Below the pieces are notes generated by a model, which saw only the letters and a program-made list of their open reading frames with translations, was not told the DNA's origin and did not search any database. A program made the position numbers and the translations under genes. DNA of 15,717 nt from Pseudomonadota bacterium (GTDB lineage Bacteria; Pseudomonadota; Alphaproteobacteria; Reyranellales; Reyranellaceae), in contig JAEZIF010000328.1 in NCBI GenBank assembly GCA_023416135.1, positions 1 through 15,717 on the forward strand. The letters are read 5' to 3'. Below, piece after piece: positions 7,249 to 13,548 of the stretch (its first letter is position 1; each line of letters begins with the position of its first letter).

Positions 7249-8280
7249 TCAGCGAATCGGAGGCGCGTACTGCAGGCCGCCCTTCGTCCAGAGATTGTTC
7301 AGGCCGCGGTCGATCTTGAGGATGGAGCCCTGGCCGACATTGCGGTCGAAGCTTTCGCCGTAGTTACCGACCTGCTTGATGATGTTGTAGACCCACTTCT
7401 CGTCGACGCCGAGCGCCTTGCCCATGCCGGGCGTGACGCCGAGGATGCGCTTGATGGCAGGGTTGTCGCTCTTCATCATCTCGTCGACGTTCTTGGAATC
7501 GATGCCGTACTCCTCGGCCTCGATCATGGCGTACTGGGTCCAGCGCACGATGTCGGCGAACTGGTTGTCGCCATGGCGCACCGCGGGGGCCAGCGGCTCC
7601 TTTGAGATGATTTCCGGGAGCACGATGAAGTCCTCGGCCTTGGCCGGCGCCGGCACATTTGCGGCGCGGGTCGCGTACAGGCTCGAGGAATCGTTGGTGT
7701 AGACGTCACAGCGGCCCGAGAAGAAGGCGGCGCGCACTTCCTCGACCTTCTCGATGACCACCGGCTTGAAGGTCATCTTGTTGGCGCGGAAGTAGTCGGC
7801 GAGGTTGAGCTCGGTCGTCGTGCCTGGAGCCACACACACCGTGGCGCCGTTCAGCTCCTTGGCGCTCTTCACGCCGAGCTTCTTGTTCACCAGGAAGCCC
7901 TGGCCGTCATAGTAGGTGACGGCGGTGAAATCGAGGCCGAGCGCCGTGTCGCGCGTCAGCGTCTCGGTGGTGTTGTTGGACAGAATGTCGACCTCGCCCG
8001 ACTGCAGGGCGGTGAAGCGCTGCTGCGAGGTAAGTCCCACGTATTTGACTTTCTCGGAGTCGCCGAAGATGGCGGCGGACACGGCCCGGCAGACATCGAC
8101 GTCGAGGCCGACCCACTTGCCCTGGCTGTCCTGCATCATGAAGCCCGCTGTGCCGGTGCCGACGCCGCATACCAGCGACCCCCGTGCCTTGATGGCGTCG
8201 AGATCCTTGCCGGCCATGGCGCCGGTCGAAAAAACGGTCGCGGCGAATCCGGCTGCCGCCGCCATCATTAAGTTGCGCAT
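7249..8280 (-). CDS. aapJ: AapJ paralog, amino acid ABC transporter substrate-binding protein (third in array)
   Basis: This 343-residue periplasmic amino acid-binding protein has a signal peptide probably cleaved after AMA (residues 21-23), so the mature protein starts GKDLDAIKARG as in its neighbours. Landmarks are LVCGVGTGTAGF (36-47), DVCRAVSAAIFGD (62-74), SGEVDIL (94-100), TTETLTRD (104-111), YYDGQGFLVNKKLGVKSAKE, VCVAPGTTTELNLADYFRA, GRCDVYTND, RHGDNQFADIVRW and ILGVTPGMGKALG. The striking change is Glu106 at the position that is Trp or Tyr in the other copies, just before the conserved Arg110. The ATG at 8280 has an AAGGGGGC ribosome binding site. Its upstream 75 bases are similar to those before the copy ending at 8416, showing that gene and leader were duplicated together. 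Confidence 0.95.
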   Translation of the reverse strand: MRNLMMAAAAGFAATVFSTGAMAGKDLDAIKARGSLVCGVGTGTAGFMMQDSQGKWVGLDVDVCRAVSAAIFGDSEKVKYVGLTSQQRFTALQSGEVDILSNNTTETLTRDTALGLDFTAVTYYDGQGFLVNKKLGVKSAKELNGATVCVAPGTTTELNLADYFRANKMTFKPVVIEKVEEVRAAFFSGRCDVYTNDSSSLYATRAANVPAPAKAEDFIVLPEIISKEPLAPAVRHGDNQFADIVRWTQYAMIEAEEYGIDSKNVDEMMKSDNPAIKRILGVTPGMGKALGVDEKWVYNIIKQVGNYGESFDRNVGQGSILKIDRGLNNLWTKGGLQYAPPIR

Positions 8281-8356
8281 TGAAGCCCCCTTTTTGCGTT
8301 TTCTCCCTGAGGGAGTGTCAGCCCTTGGGGCCCTGCAAGCAACAGGCCAAACGAAG
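8281..8356 (-). repeat. leader repeat upstream of aapJ copy 3 in the array (also at 9450-9524)
   Basis: The bases before the ATG at 8280 run TGAAG, CTCCCTG, GGAGTG, then GCAAGCAACAGGCCAAACGA. They align with 9450-9524, which runs TGAAG, CTCCCTG, GGAGTG, then GCAGGCAACAGCCCAAACGA. Both lie between an aapJ start codon and the preceding copy's terminator hairpin. Here CTCCC-TGA-GGGAG (8303-8315) forms a perfect hairpin; at the second site only CTCC...GGAG remains. This supports tandem duplication of a unit containing gene, leader and terminator. Confidence 0.75.
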
Positions 8357-8360
8357 AAAT

Positions 8361-8384
8361 GGGAGGGGCGCTCATTCCTCTCCC
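8361..8384 (-). terminator. terminator-like hairpin after the frameshifted aapJ copy
   Basis: GGGAGGGG and CCTCTCCC (8361-8368 and 8377-8384) form an 8 bp stem with one G-U pair. On the minus strand it is followed by ATTTCTTCGTTT, a fair T-rich tail. It lies 32-55 bases after the stop at 8416. A mutually exclusive perfect 6 bp hairpin, TCCCGT-CTT-ACGGGA (8381-8395), overlaps it. Confidence 0.55.
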
Positions 8385-8415
8385 GTCTTACGGGAACGTG
8401 AGTGAGAGACGCCCG

Positions 8416-9449
8416 CTAGCGGATCGGCGGGGCGTACTGCAGGCCGCCCTGGGTCCACAGCTTGTTGAGGCCGCGATCGACTTTGAGCGCCGAGTCCTTG
8501 CCGATGTTGCGGTCGAAGCTTTCGCCGTAGTTACCGACCTGCTTGACGATGTTGTAGACCCATTTCTCGTCGACCCCCAAGGCCTTGCCCATGCCCGGTG
8601 TGACGCCGAGGATGCGCTTGATGGCGGGGTTCTCGCTCTTCAGCATCTCATCGACGTTCTTGGAATCGATGCCGTACTCCTCGGCCTCGAGCATGGCAAA
8701 GAGCGCCCAGCGCACGATGTTGGCGAACTGGTTGTCGCCGTGGCGGACGACCGGCCCCAGCGGTTCCTTGGAGATGATCTCCGGCAGGATCAGGAAGTCG
8801 TCGAAGGTGCGCGGTGGCGGCACGTTGGCGGCACGCGTCGCCGCCAGGCTCGAGGCGTCGGTGGTATAGACGTCGCAGCGGCCGGCGAAGAAGGCGGCGC
8901 GGATTTCGTCGACCTTCTCGATGACCACCGGCTTGAAGCTCATCTTGTTGGCGCGGAAATAGTCGGCGAGGTTGAGCTCGGCGGTGGTGCCGGGGGCCAC
9001 GCAGACGGTCGCGCCGTTCAGCTTCTTGGCGCTCTTCACGCCCAGGGTCTTGGGCACCAGGAAGCTCTGGCCGTCGTAGTAGAACACGCCGGTGAAATCG
9101 AGACCGAGCGCGGTGTCGCGGGTCAGCGTGTAGGTGGCGTTGCCCATCACCATGTCGACTTCGCCCGACTGCACGGCAGTGAAGCGCTGCTGGGAGGTGG
9201 GGGGGGACGTACTTGACCTTGTCGGCATCGCCGAAGATCGCCGCCGCCACCGCGCGGCAGACGTCGACCGACAGGCCGCGCCACTTGCCCTGGCTGTCGG
9301 CCAGCAATGAAGCCCGCCGTGCCGATGCCGACGCCGCAATTCAGCGCGCCGCGCGACTTGATGGCATCGAGATCCTTGCCGGCCAGGGCGGTGCCCGAGG
9401 CCACGATCGCGGCCAGGCCGGCCGCCATCGCCATGATGGTATTGCGCAT
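8416..9449 (-). pseudogene. aapJ: AapJ paralog with two +1 frameshifts (second in array)
   Basis: From ATG 9449 the frame reads MRNTIMAMAAGL..., with a signal peptide cleaved after ALA (residues 21-23), to CGVGIGTAGF, then breaks. The continuation LADSQGKWRGLSVDVCRAV is in a second frame, and TSQQRFTAVQSGEVDMV onward, to the normal C-terminus APPIR, is in a third. Alignment with the copies at 7249 and 9585 shows one extra A in the AA at 9306-9307 and one extra G in the 8-G run at 9199-9206. Removing both gives exactly 343 residues, the length of the copy at 7249, with no other damage. The pocket motif is NATYTLTRD, with Tyr106 before Arg110. Either it is a young pseudogene or both indels are sequencing or assembly errors. 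The intact remainder and the homopolymer locations favour errors or very recent decay. Confidence 0.85.
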
Positions 9450-9524
9450 TGAAGTTCCCGGTTCTTGGTCTCCCTGGGCGGAGTGCCGGCCGGCTGCGGC
9501 CCGCAGGCAACAGCCCAAACGAAA
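9450..9524 (-). repeat. leader repeat upstream of the frameshifted aapJ copy (also at 8281-8356)
   Basis: This is the second member of the leader repeat pair. The block TTGCGCATTGAAG spanning the start codon is the same at both sites. The segment ends at the foot of the terminator hairpin of the preceding aapJ copy. The leaders before the copies ending at 6119 and 9585 do not share this sequence, so the two copies with shared leaders arose from the most recent duplication. Confidence 0.75.
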
Positions 9525-9550
9525 GCCGCCGCCCTTGCGGGCGGCGGCTT
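9523..9550 (-). terminator. strong rho-independent terminator after the first aapJ copy
   Basis: AAGCCGCCGCCC (9523-9534), loop TTGC and GGGCGGCGGCTT (9539-9550) make a perfect 12 bp stem. On the minus strand it is followed by TCGTTT, so with the stem's last bases the tail reads TTTCGTTT. It begins 34 bases after the stop at 9585. It should end most transcripts of the canonical aapJ before the downstream copies and permease genes. Confidence 0.85.
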
Positions 9551-9584
9551 CGTATCGTTTCGAGGTGCTTCGGCGAAGCGGCGC

Positions 9585-10610
9585 TCAGCGGATCGGTGGG
9601 GCGTACTGCAGTCCGCCCTGGGTCCACAGCGCGTTCTGGCCGCGGGCGATCTTGAGCGGCGAGCCCATGCCGACGTTGCGCTCGAACATCTCGCCGTAGT
9701 TACCGACCTGCTTGATGATGTTGTAGACCCACTTCTCGTCGACGCCGAGCGCCTTGCCCATGCCGGGCGTGACGCCGAGGATGCGCTTGATGGTGGGGTT
9801 GTCGCTCTTCATCATCTCGTCGATGTTCTTCGACGTGATGCCGTACTCCTCGGCCTCGATCTGGGCGAACAGCGTCCAGCGCACGATATCGGCGAACTGG
9901 TTGTCGCCATGCCGCACGAGCGGGCCCAGCGGCTCCTTCGAGATGATCTCCGGCAGGATGATGTAGTCGTCCGGGTTCGGCGCGTTGGCCGCACGGGTCG
10001 AGTAGAGGCCCGAGGCGTCGGTCGTGAACACGTCGCAGCGGCCGGCGAAGAACGCGGCGCGCACTTCCTCGACCTTCTCGATGACCACCGGCTTGAAGGT
10101 CATCTTGTTGGCCCGGAAGTAGTCGGCGAGGTTGAGCTCGGTGGTGGTGCCCGGCTGCACGCAGACCGTGGCCCCGTTCAGCTCCTTGGCGCTCTTCACG
10201 CCGAGCTTCTTGTTCACCATGAAGCCCTGGCCGTCATAGTAGTTGACGCCGGTGAAGTCGAAGCCGAGGGCAGTGTCGCGCGTCAACGTCCAGGTCGTGG
10301 TGCGGACCAGGAGATCGACCTCGCCCGACTGGAGCGCGGTGAAGCGCTGCTGCGCCGTGGTCGGCACGAACTTGACCTTGTCGGCATCGCCGAAGATCGC
10401 GGCCGCAATGGCGCGGCAGGTATCGACGTCGAGACCCGTCCACTTGCCCTGGCTGTCGGCGCTGGCGAAGCCCGCCACGCCCGTGGCGACGCCGCAGATC
10501 AGGTTGCCACGCGCCTTGATGGTGTCGAGATCCTTGCCGGCATACGCCGTACCCGCGGCGCCGACCAGCGCGGCCGCGACGACGCCGGCGGCCATGTACT
10601 TTTTGAGCAT
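9585..10610 (-). CDS. aapJ: AapJ, general L-amino acid ABC transporter substrate-binding protein (first, most canonical copy)
   Basis: This 341-residue periplasmic binding protein captures amino acids for the AapQMP importer. The signal peptide is probably cleaved after AYA (residues 22-24), giving GKDLDTIKARG. Landmarks are LICGVATGVAGF (37-48), DVDTCRAIAAAIFGDADK (61-78), SGEVDLL (95-101) and VRTTTWTLTRD (102-112), with Trp107 and the carboxylate-binding Arg111. They continue with GVNYYDGQGFMVNKKLG, VCVQPGTTTELNLADYFRA, AGRCDVFTTD, KEPLGPLVRHGDNQFADIVR, ILGVTPGMGKALGVDEKWVY and the C-terminal APPIR. TTTWTLTRD fits known AapJ/BztA proteins best, so this is probably the ancestral copy. An AAGGA ribosome binding site lies 5-9 bases before the ATG. 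A strong terminator follows. Nitrogen-regulated expression is usual in the family, but I see no convincing sigma-54 site in the 141 bp upstream. Confidence 0.97.
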   Translation of the reverse strand: MLKKYMAAGVVAAALVGAAGTAYAGKDLDTIKARGNLICGVATGVAGFASADSQGKWTGLDVDTCRAIAAAIFGDADKVKFVPTTAQQRFTALQSGEVDLLVRTTTWTLTRDTALGFDFTGVNYYDGQGFMVNKKLGVKSAKELNGATVCVQPGTTTELNLADYFRANKMTFKPVVIEKVEEVRAAFFAGRCDVFTTDASGLYSTRAANAPNPDDYIILPEIISKEPLGPLVRHGDNQFADIVRWTLFAQIEAEEYGITSKNIDEMMKSDNPTIKRILGVTPGMGKALGVDEKWVYNIIKQVGNYGEMFERNVGMGSPLKIARGQNALWTQGGLQYAPPIR

Positions 10611-10702
10611 TCGTCCTTCCCTTCGTGGTTGCCTCTGCCGCCCGGTCGGCCCTCAGCCTGCCGCGGACTGCAATGGCGCAATTCCTAGGCGAACAAACCG
10701 CT

Positions 10703-10718
10703 GCGCGCAACGGCGCGC
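10703..10718 (-). terminator. palindromic hairpin after the M23 peptidase gene
   Basis: GCGCGC-AACG-GCGCGC is a perfect 6 bp stem with a tetraloop, 34-49 bases after the peptidase stop at 10752. On the minus strand the following sequence is AGCGGTTTGTTC, only a poor T-tract. It may terminate the peptidase message ahead of the aapJ array or be incidental. Confidence 0.35.
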
Positions 10719-10751
10719 CCCGTTTGACTAAGGCTGATTGCGACCGCCAGA

Positions 10752-12161
10752 TTACAGGCGATCAACGTTACGCGAGGGGAAAGGATTGTGGCTCCACGGC
10801 TCGCTACCCTGCATGCCGCGGAAGCGGTTGTCGTCTGAATCCTTGACGCCGGCAGCCTTGCGGATCTCCTGCTGCCACTGGCGATAAGCCACGAGGCTCT
10901 CGTTCGCCAGTACGCTGTTGAAGCCTTTTCCGGAGAGATAGGGCTGCGGATCGACGAACTGGCCGTTCACGATCACCGAGAAGTGCAGATGCGGACCTGT
11001 CGAACGGCCGGTCGAGCCGACATAGCCGATCAGGTCGCCCTTACGGACGCGGCTGCCTGGGCCCGTGCCGTCGGCGAAGCGCGACATGTGGGCGTAGAGC
11101 GTCTCCAAGTTGTCGGCGTGGCTGATCTTCACCGTACGGCCGTAGTTGAAGTACCAGCCCTGGTGATTGATCATGCCGTCGGCCGCCGCGTAGATCGGCA
11201 TGCCGGTCTTGCCTTCAAAATCGATTCCGTTGTGGAAGCCGCCGCCGCTCGAGCGGCCGTAGTAGCGGCGAGTGCCGAACGGCGAGGAGATGCGCGCACC
11301 GCCGCTGGGCTCGGTGAGGCCCGTGTTGCCGAGCCGGCGGCCATTTTCGTCGAACCAGCCTTCTGGCTCGTTGGGCGGCGCGAACCACCAGAACGACCGC
11401 TTGGCCGAGCCTTCGCCGATGGCGGCGGCGAGCAGCCGCGGCGCGCCGTCGGCGGTGCGGCCTTTCCAGACCTCGACCTTGGTGCCGCGAGTCTGGAAGC
11501 CGGCCAGGGCCTCGGTCAGTTCCTTGAGCGTGGCGCTGCTGGCGCCGGACGAGGCGAGGCTGGTCGCCAGACCAGACGTCGCGCTCACCTTCACGAGGGC
11601 GACCGAGCCGGCCACGACCGAGCGGGCCCCCGCTCCGGCGGCCTGGGTCGTGCTCGGCACGCTCGACACGCGCTCGTCGTCGTTCGCGGTGGCATTGGGG
11701 GCGACCTTGTAGCCGTAGGTGCCGTCGGTCCCGCGGTGCAGCTCGATGGCGAGCGAGGTCGCGGAATAGAGCTGCAGGGCGACCAGCCGCTTGGGCATGC
11801 CGGCACCCTGCGCCTGCAGGACGGCCCGGCCGGAATTGGTGACCTTGCGGTCGAGCTGCTCGAGGGCCTTGGCGACGGCCTCGTTGGCGGCCTGGGCGTC
11901 GGCCGGGTCGATGTTCAGCGCCGTGAGTTGCTCGGTGACCTGGCCATTTGCACTGATCGCGAAAGGCTGGATGTCTTCCGAGGGAGCGGCTGCCGCCTTC
12001 GGCGGGGCCTTGAGATGGTTCTTATTGGGCGCCTTGATCTGGGCCATTGACCCGGTGGCGCAGAGGAACTGACAGGCGGAAAAAGCAAAGGTTGCTAGAA
12101 GGAGGCTTGGGACGATTCGCCAGCGCTGGGCGCGTTGAGCTCGCGTCGTCTTGAACGCCAT
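10752..12161 (-). CDS. M23 family (LytM-type) peptidoglycan metalloendopeptidase
   Basis: This 469-residue secreted enzyme is expected to cleave peptide cross-links of peptidoglycan in the periplasm. I start at 12161, where a GAGAAGG ribosome binding site precedes the ATG and an N-terminal hydrophobic segment follows (residues 16-30). Cys30 in FAFSAC could be a poor lipobox; type I cleavage after GSMA (37-40) is the alternative. The middle part (about 50-280) is Ala/Ser/Thr-rich and looks like an OapA/LysM-lacking spacer rather than a named domain. The C-terminal M23 domain starts at RISSPFGTRRYY (290-301). It carries all zinc and catalytic residues: His310 and Asp314 in HNGIDFEG, His358 in LYAHMSR, and His391 and His393 in GPHLHFSV. 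The enzyme is therefore probably active, unlike degenerate LytM activators. It is monocistronic by appearance, 141 bp upstream of aapJ. Confidence 0.92.
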   Translation of the reverse strand: MAFKTTRAQRAQRWRIVPSLLLATFAFSACQFLCATGSMAQIKAPNKNHLKAPPKAAAAPSEDIQPFAISANGQVTEQLTALNIDPADAQAANEAVAKALEQLDRKVTNSGRAVLQAQGAGMPKRLVALQLYSATSLAIELHRGTDGTYGYKVAPNATANDDERVSSVPSTTQAAGAGARSVVAGSVALVKVSATSGLATSLASSGASSATLKELTEALAGFQTRGTKVEVWKGRTADGAPRLLAAAIGEGSAKRSFWWFAPPNEPEGWFDENGRRLGNTGLTEPSGGARISSPFGTRRYYGRSSGGGFHNGIDFEGKTGMPIYAAADGMINHQGWYFNYGRTVKISHADNLETLYAHMSRFADGTGPGSRVRKGDLIGYVGSTGRSTGPHLHFSVIVNGQFVDPQPYLSGKGFNSVLANESLVAYRQWQQEIRKAAGVKDSDDNRFRGMQGSEPWSHNPFPSRNVDRL

Positions 12162-12281
12162 CAGCCTTCTCCCGGTCCATTGAAACTCGACACAACTCTC
12201 TGAGGCCAACAGCGAACTCACCGACCAAACCCCCGGTCGGCGCCCCACGCTATCTCCTGCTAACCTCAAGTGTGGCCAGCG

Positions 12282-12311
12282 ATAATCCACAAGTCCAATA
12301 AAAAGTTGCAA
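12282..12311 (-). promoter_or_regulatory. candidate promoter of the M23 peptidase gene
   Basis: On the minus strand TTGCAA (12311-12306) and GATTAT (12287-12282) are 18 bases apart, a moderate match to -35 and -10 elements, in the only A/T-rich part of this intergenic region. It would give a leader of roughly 115 bases before the ATG at 12161. The -35 element sits inside the palindrome at 12305-12320. Confidence 0.3.
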
Positions 12312-12320
12312 AAATGCAAC
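12305..12320. promoter_or_regulatory. operator-like palindrome GTTGCA-AAAA-TGCAAC
   Basis: Two perfect 6-base arms are separated by AAAA, giving a 16 bp site with dyad symmetry. Its size and symmetry suit a dimeric helix-turn-helix regulator, and it overlaps the candidate -35 element of the peptidase promoter. No regulator gene is in the window, and no known operator is identified. Confidence 0.35.
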
Positions 12321-12662
12321 ACCCGTGAAGAAGGCGTGTTAGGTCATACGTTGCGGTGCTTAGACGCTGCGACGGCGATGAATCGAACGTCGGACAAGTT
12401 GTCACTGCGAACTCGTTCGCCGAGACCTGGATAGCGTGAGCGGACCCGCCGGCCTTGCGCGCCGTGATGGACAACCACTCGGTCCTGCCAGGCAACGCCT
12501 CCGTCACGTTGCGCAGCAGGGATGTGTGCAGTGGCGCGCGAGGCCGCCATCTCGTAACGGAAAATCTGACGACCCTTGGGGATTGACCGGGGCAACGTGT
12601 CCGCCATAACCCGCGGTCGGCGGTGTCGCGCTGCTGCACCACAGGCGGAGTAGGAGAACAGG

Positions 12663-13544
12663 ATGGCCGACCCGATCGAGCTTCTCATCCAGGGACGCGC
12701 CCACGAGCTGGGGCCGGGTTTCCCGGTACGCCGGGTGCTGCCCAGCGCCAAGCGGCGCATGGTCGGGCCGTTCATCTTCTTCGATCATTTCGGGCCGATG
12801 GTCGTGCCGCCGGGCGGCGACGGCATGGAGGTGCGGCCGCATCCGCACATCGGGCTCGCCACGGTGACCTACCTGTTCGACGGCGGCATCTTCCATCGCG
12901 ACAGCCTGGGCTATGCCCAGGCGATCCGTCCGGGCGACGTGAACTGGATGACTGCGGGCAGCGGTATCTCCCACAGCGAGCGCACCGAGCCGGAGATGAA
13001 GCGCACGGGCTTTCGCATGCACGGCGTCCAGACCTGGGTGGCGTTGCCGAAAAGCCACGAGGAAGCGCCGCCGTCGTTCGAGCATATCGAGAAGGGCAAG
13101 CTGCCGGCGTGGCAGGACGGCGGCAGCGCGCTTCGGCTGATCGTCGGCACCTACGGCGGGCGCACGGCGCCGACGACGCACTTCTCGCCGATCTTCTATG
13201 TCGCGGTGGAGATGCCGGCCGCGGCCAAGATCGCGGTGTCCCCCGAGCATGTCGAACGTGCGGCCTACGTTGCCGAAGGCAGCCTGGCGGTCGGCGACCG
13301 CCTGCTGACGGTCGGCGACCTTGCGGCGTTTCATGCTGGTCAGCCGGTCGAGATGATCGCGGGCCCCGACGGGGCGAAGGCCATGCTGCTGGGCGGAGCC
13401 ACGATGGACGGCCCGCGCCACATCTGGTGGAACTTCGTGTCGTCGTCGAAGGAGCGCCTCGAAAAGGCCAAGGCCGACTGGCGCGACGGCCGCTTCGCCA
13501 AGGTGCCGGGCGACCACGAGTTCATCCCGCTGCCGGAGAAGTGA
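12663..13544 (+). CDS. pirin family protein (bicupin)
   Basis: This 293-residue protein is a cytoplasmic bicupin of the pirin family. Bacterial members bind Fe or other metals; some have quercetinase activity or interact with metabolic enzymes, but the substrate is generally unknown. The N-terminal cupin motif holds all four expected metal ligands: His60 and His62 in RPHPHIGLATVTY (58-70), and His104 and Glu106 in SGISHSERTE (100-109). These match the spacing in human pirin. FFDHFGPM (39-46) and DVNWMTAGSGISH (92-104) are family hallmarks. The second cupin half follows from about residue 150, with TYGGRTAPTTHFSP. An AGGAG ribosome binding site lies about 9 bases before the ATG. The gene stops 4 bases before the convergent binding-protein gene's stop codon, so no terminator fits between the two coding regions. 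Confidence 0.95.
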   Translation: MADPIELLIQGRAHELGPGFPVRRVLPSAKRRMVGPFIFFDHFGPMVVPPGGDGMEVRPHPHIGLATVTYLFDGGIFHRDSLGYAQAIRPGDVNWMTAGSGISHSERTEPEMKRTGFRMHGVQTWVALPKSHEEAPPSFEHIEKGKLPAWQDGGSALRLIVGTYGGRTAPTTHFSPIFYVAVEMPAAAKIAVSPEHVERAAYVAEGSLAVGDRLLTVGDLAAFHAGQPVEMIAGPDGAKAMLLGGATMDGPRHIWWNFVSSSKERLEKAKADWRDGRFAKVPGDHEFIPLPEK

Positions 13545-13548
13545 CGCG

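Larger units (their letters stand above)
6119..10610 (-). repeat. tandem array of four aapJ-type genes
   Basis: Four head-to-tail genes of 341-343 codons occupy this span. They share long blocks such as ILGVTPGMGKALG and a C-terminal APPIR followed by a stop. Repeat spacing is about 1.13 to 1.17 kb. The copies at 7249, 8416 and 9585 are clearly closer to one another than to 6119. The 5' first-lobe region is more variable than the 3' half. The array directly precedes aapQMP, occupying the place normally held by one aapJ. Confidence 0.95.
12162..12662. other. 501 bp divergent intergenic region
   Basis: This is the longest stretch without a gene. Open frames in it lack family features and plausible ribosome binding sites. 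It contains an A/T-rich patch (about 12286-12320) unlike the GC-rich surroundings, with a perfect palindrome, and presumably the promoters for the M23 gene and the pirin gene. I see no tRNA-like or terminator-like structure. A remnant of a decayed gene cannot be excluded. Confidence 0.6.

Noticed and set aside
9199..9307. Programmed ribosomal frameshifting in the second aapJ copy
   Set aside because: Two same-direction shifts would be needed within about 35 codons, there is no convincing stimulatory structure, and the intact paralogs do not need it.
6119..10610. CRISPR-like or satellite repeat interpretation of the repeated segment
   Set aside because: The repeats are about 1.1 kb long and each encodes a complete binding protein, so it is a tandem gene array.
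6083..10688. Series of + strand open frames opposite each aapJ copy that resemble one another
   Set aside because: They resemble each other only because the minus strand genes are duplicated; they are antisense shadows with no protein features of their own.
10611..10702. Sigma-54 (NtrC-type) promoter before the first aapJ copy
   Set aside because: GG and GC elements can be found on the minus strand (TAGGAATTGCGCCATTGC), but they are 12 rather than 10 bases apart and the flanking consensus is missing.
12250..12775. Minus strand open frames in the intergenic region upstream of the pirin gene
   Set aside because: They have no recognisable motif, signal peptide or ribosome binding site, and they overlap the well-supported pirin start and the A/T-rich regulatory patch.
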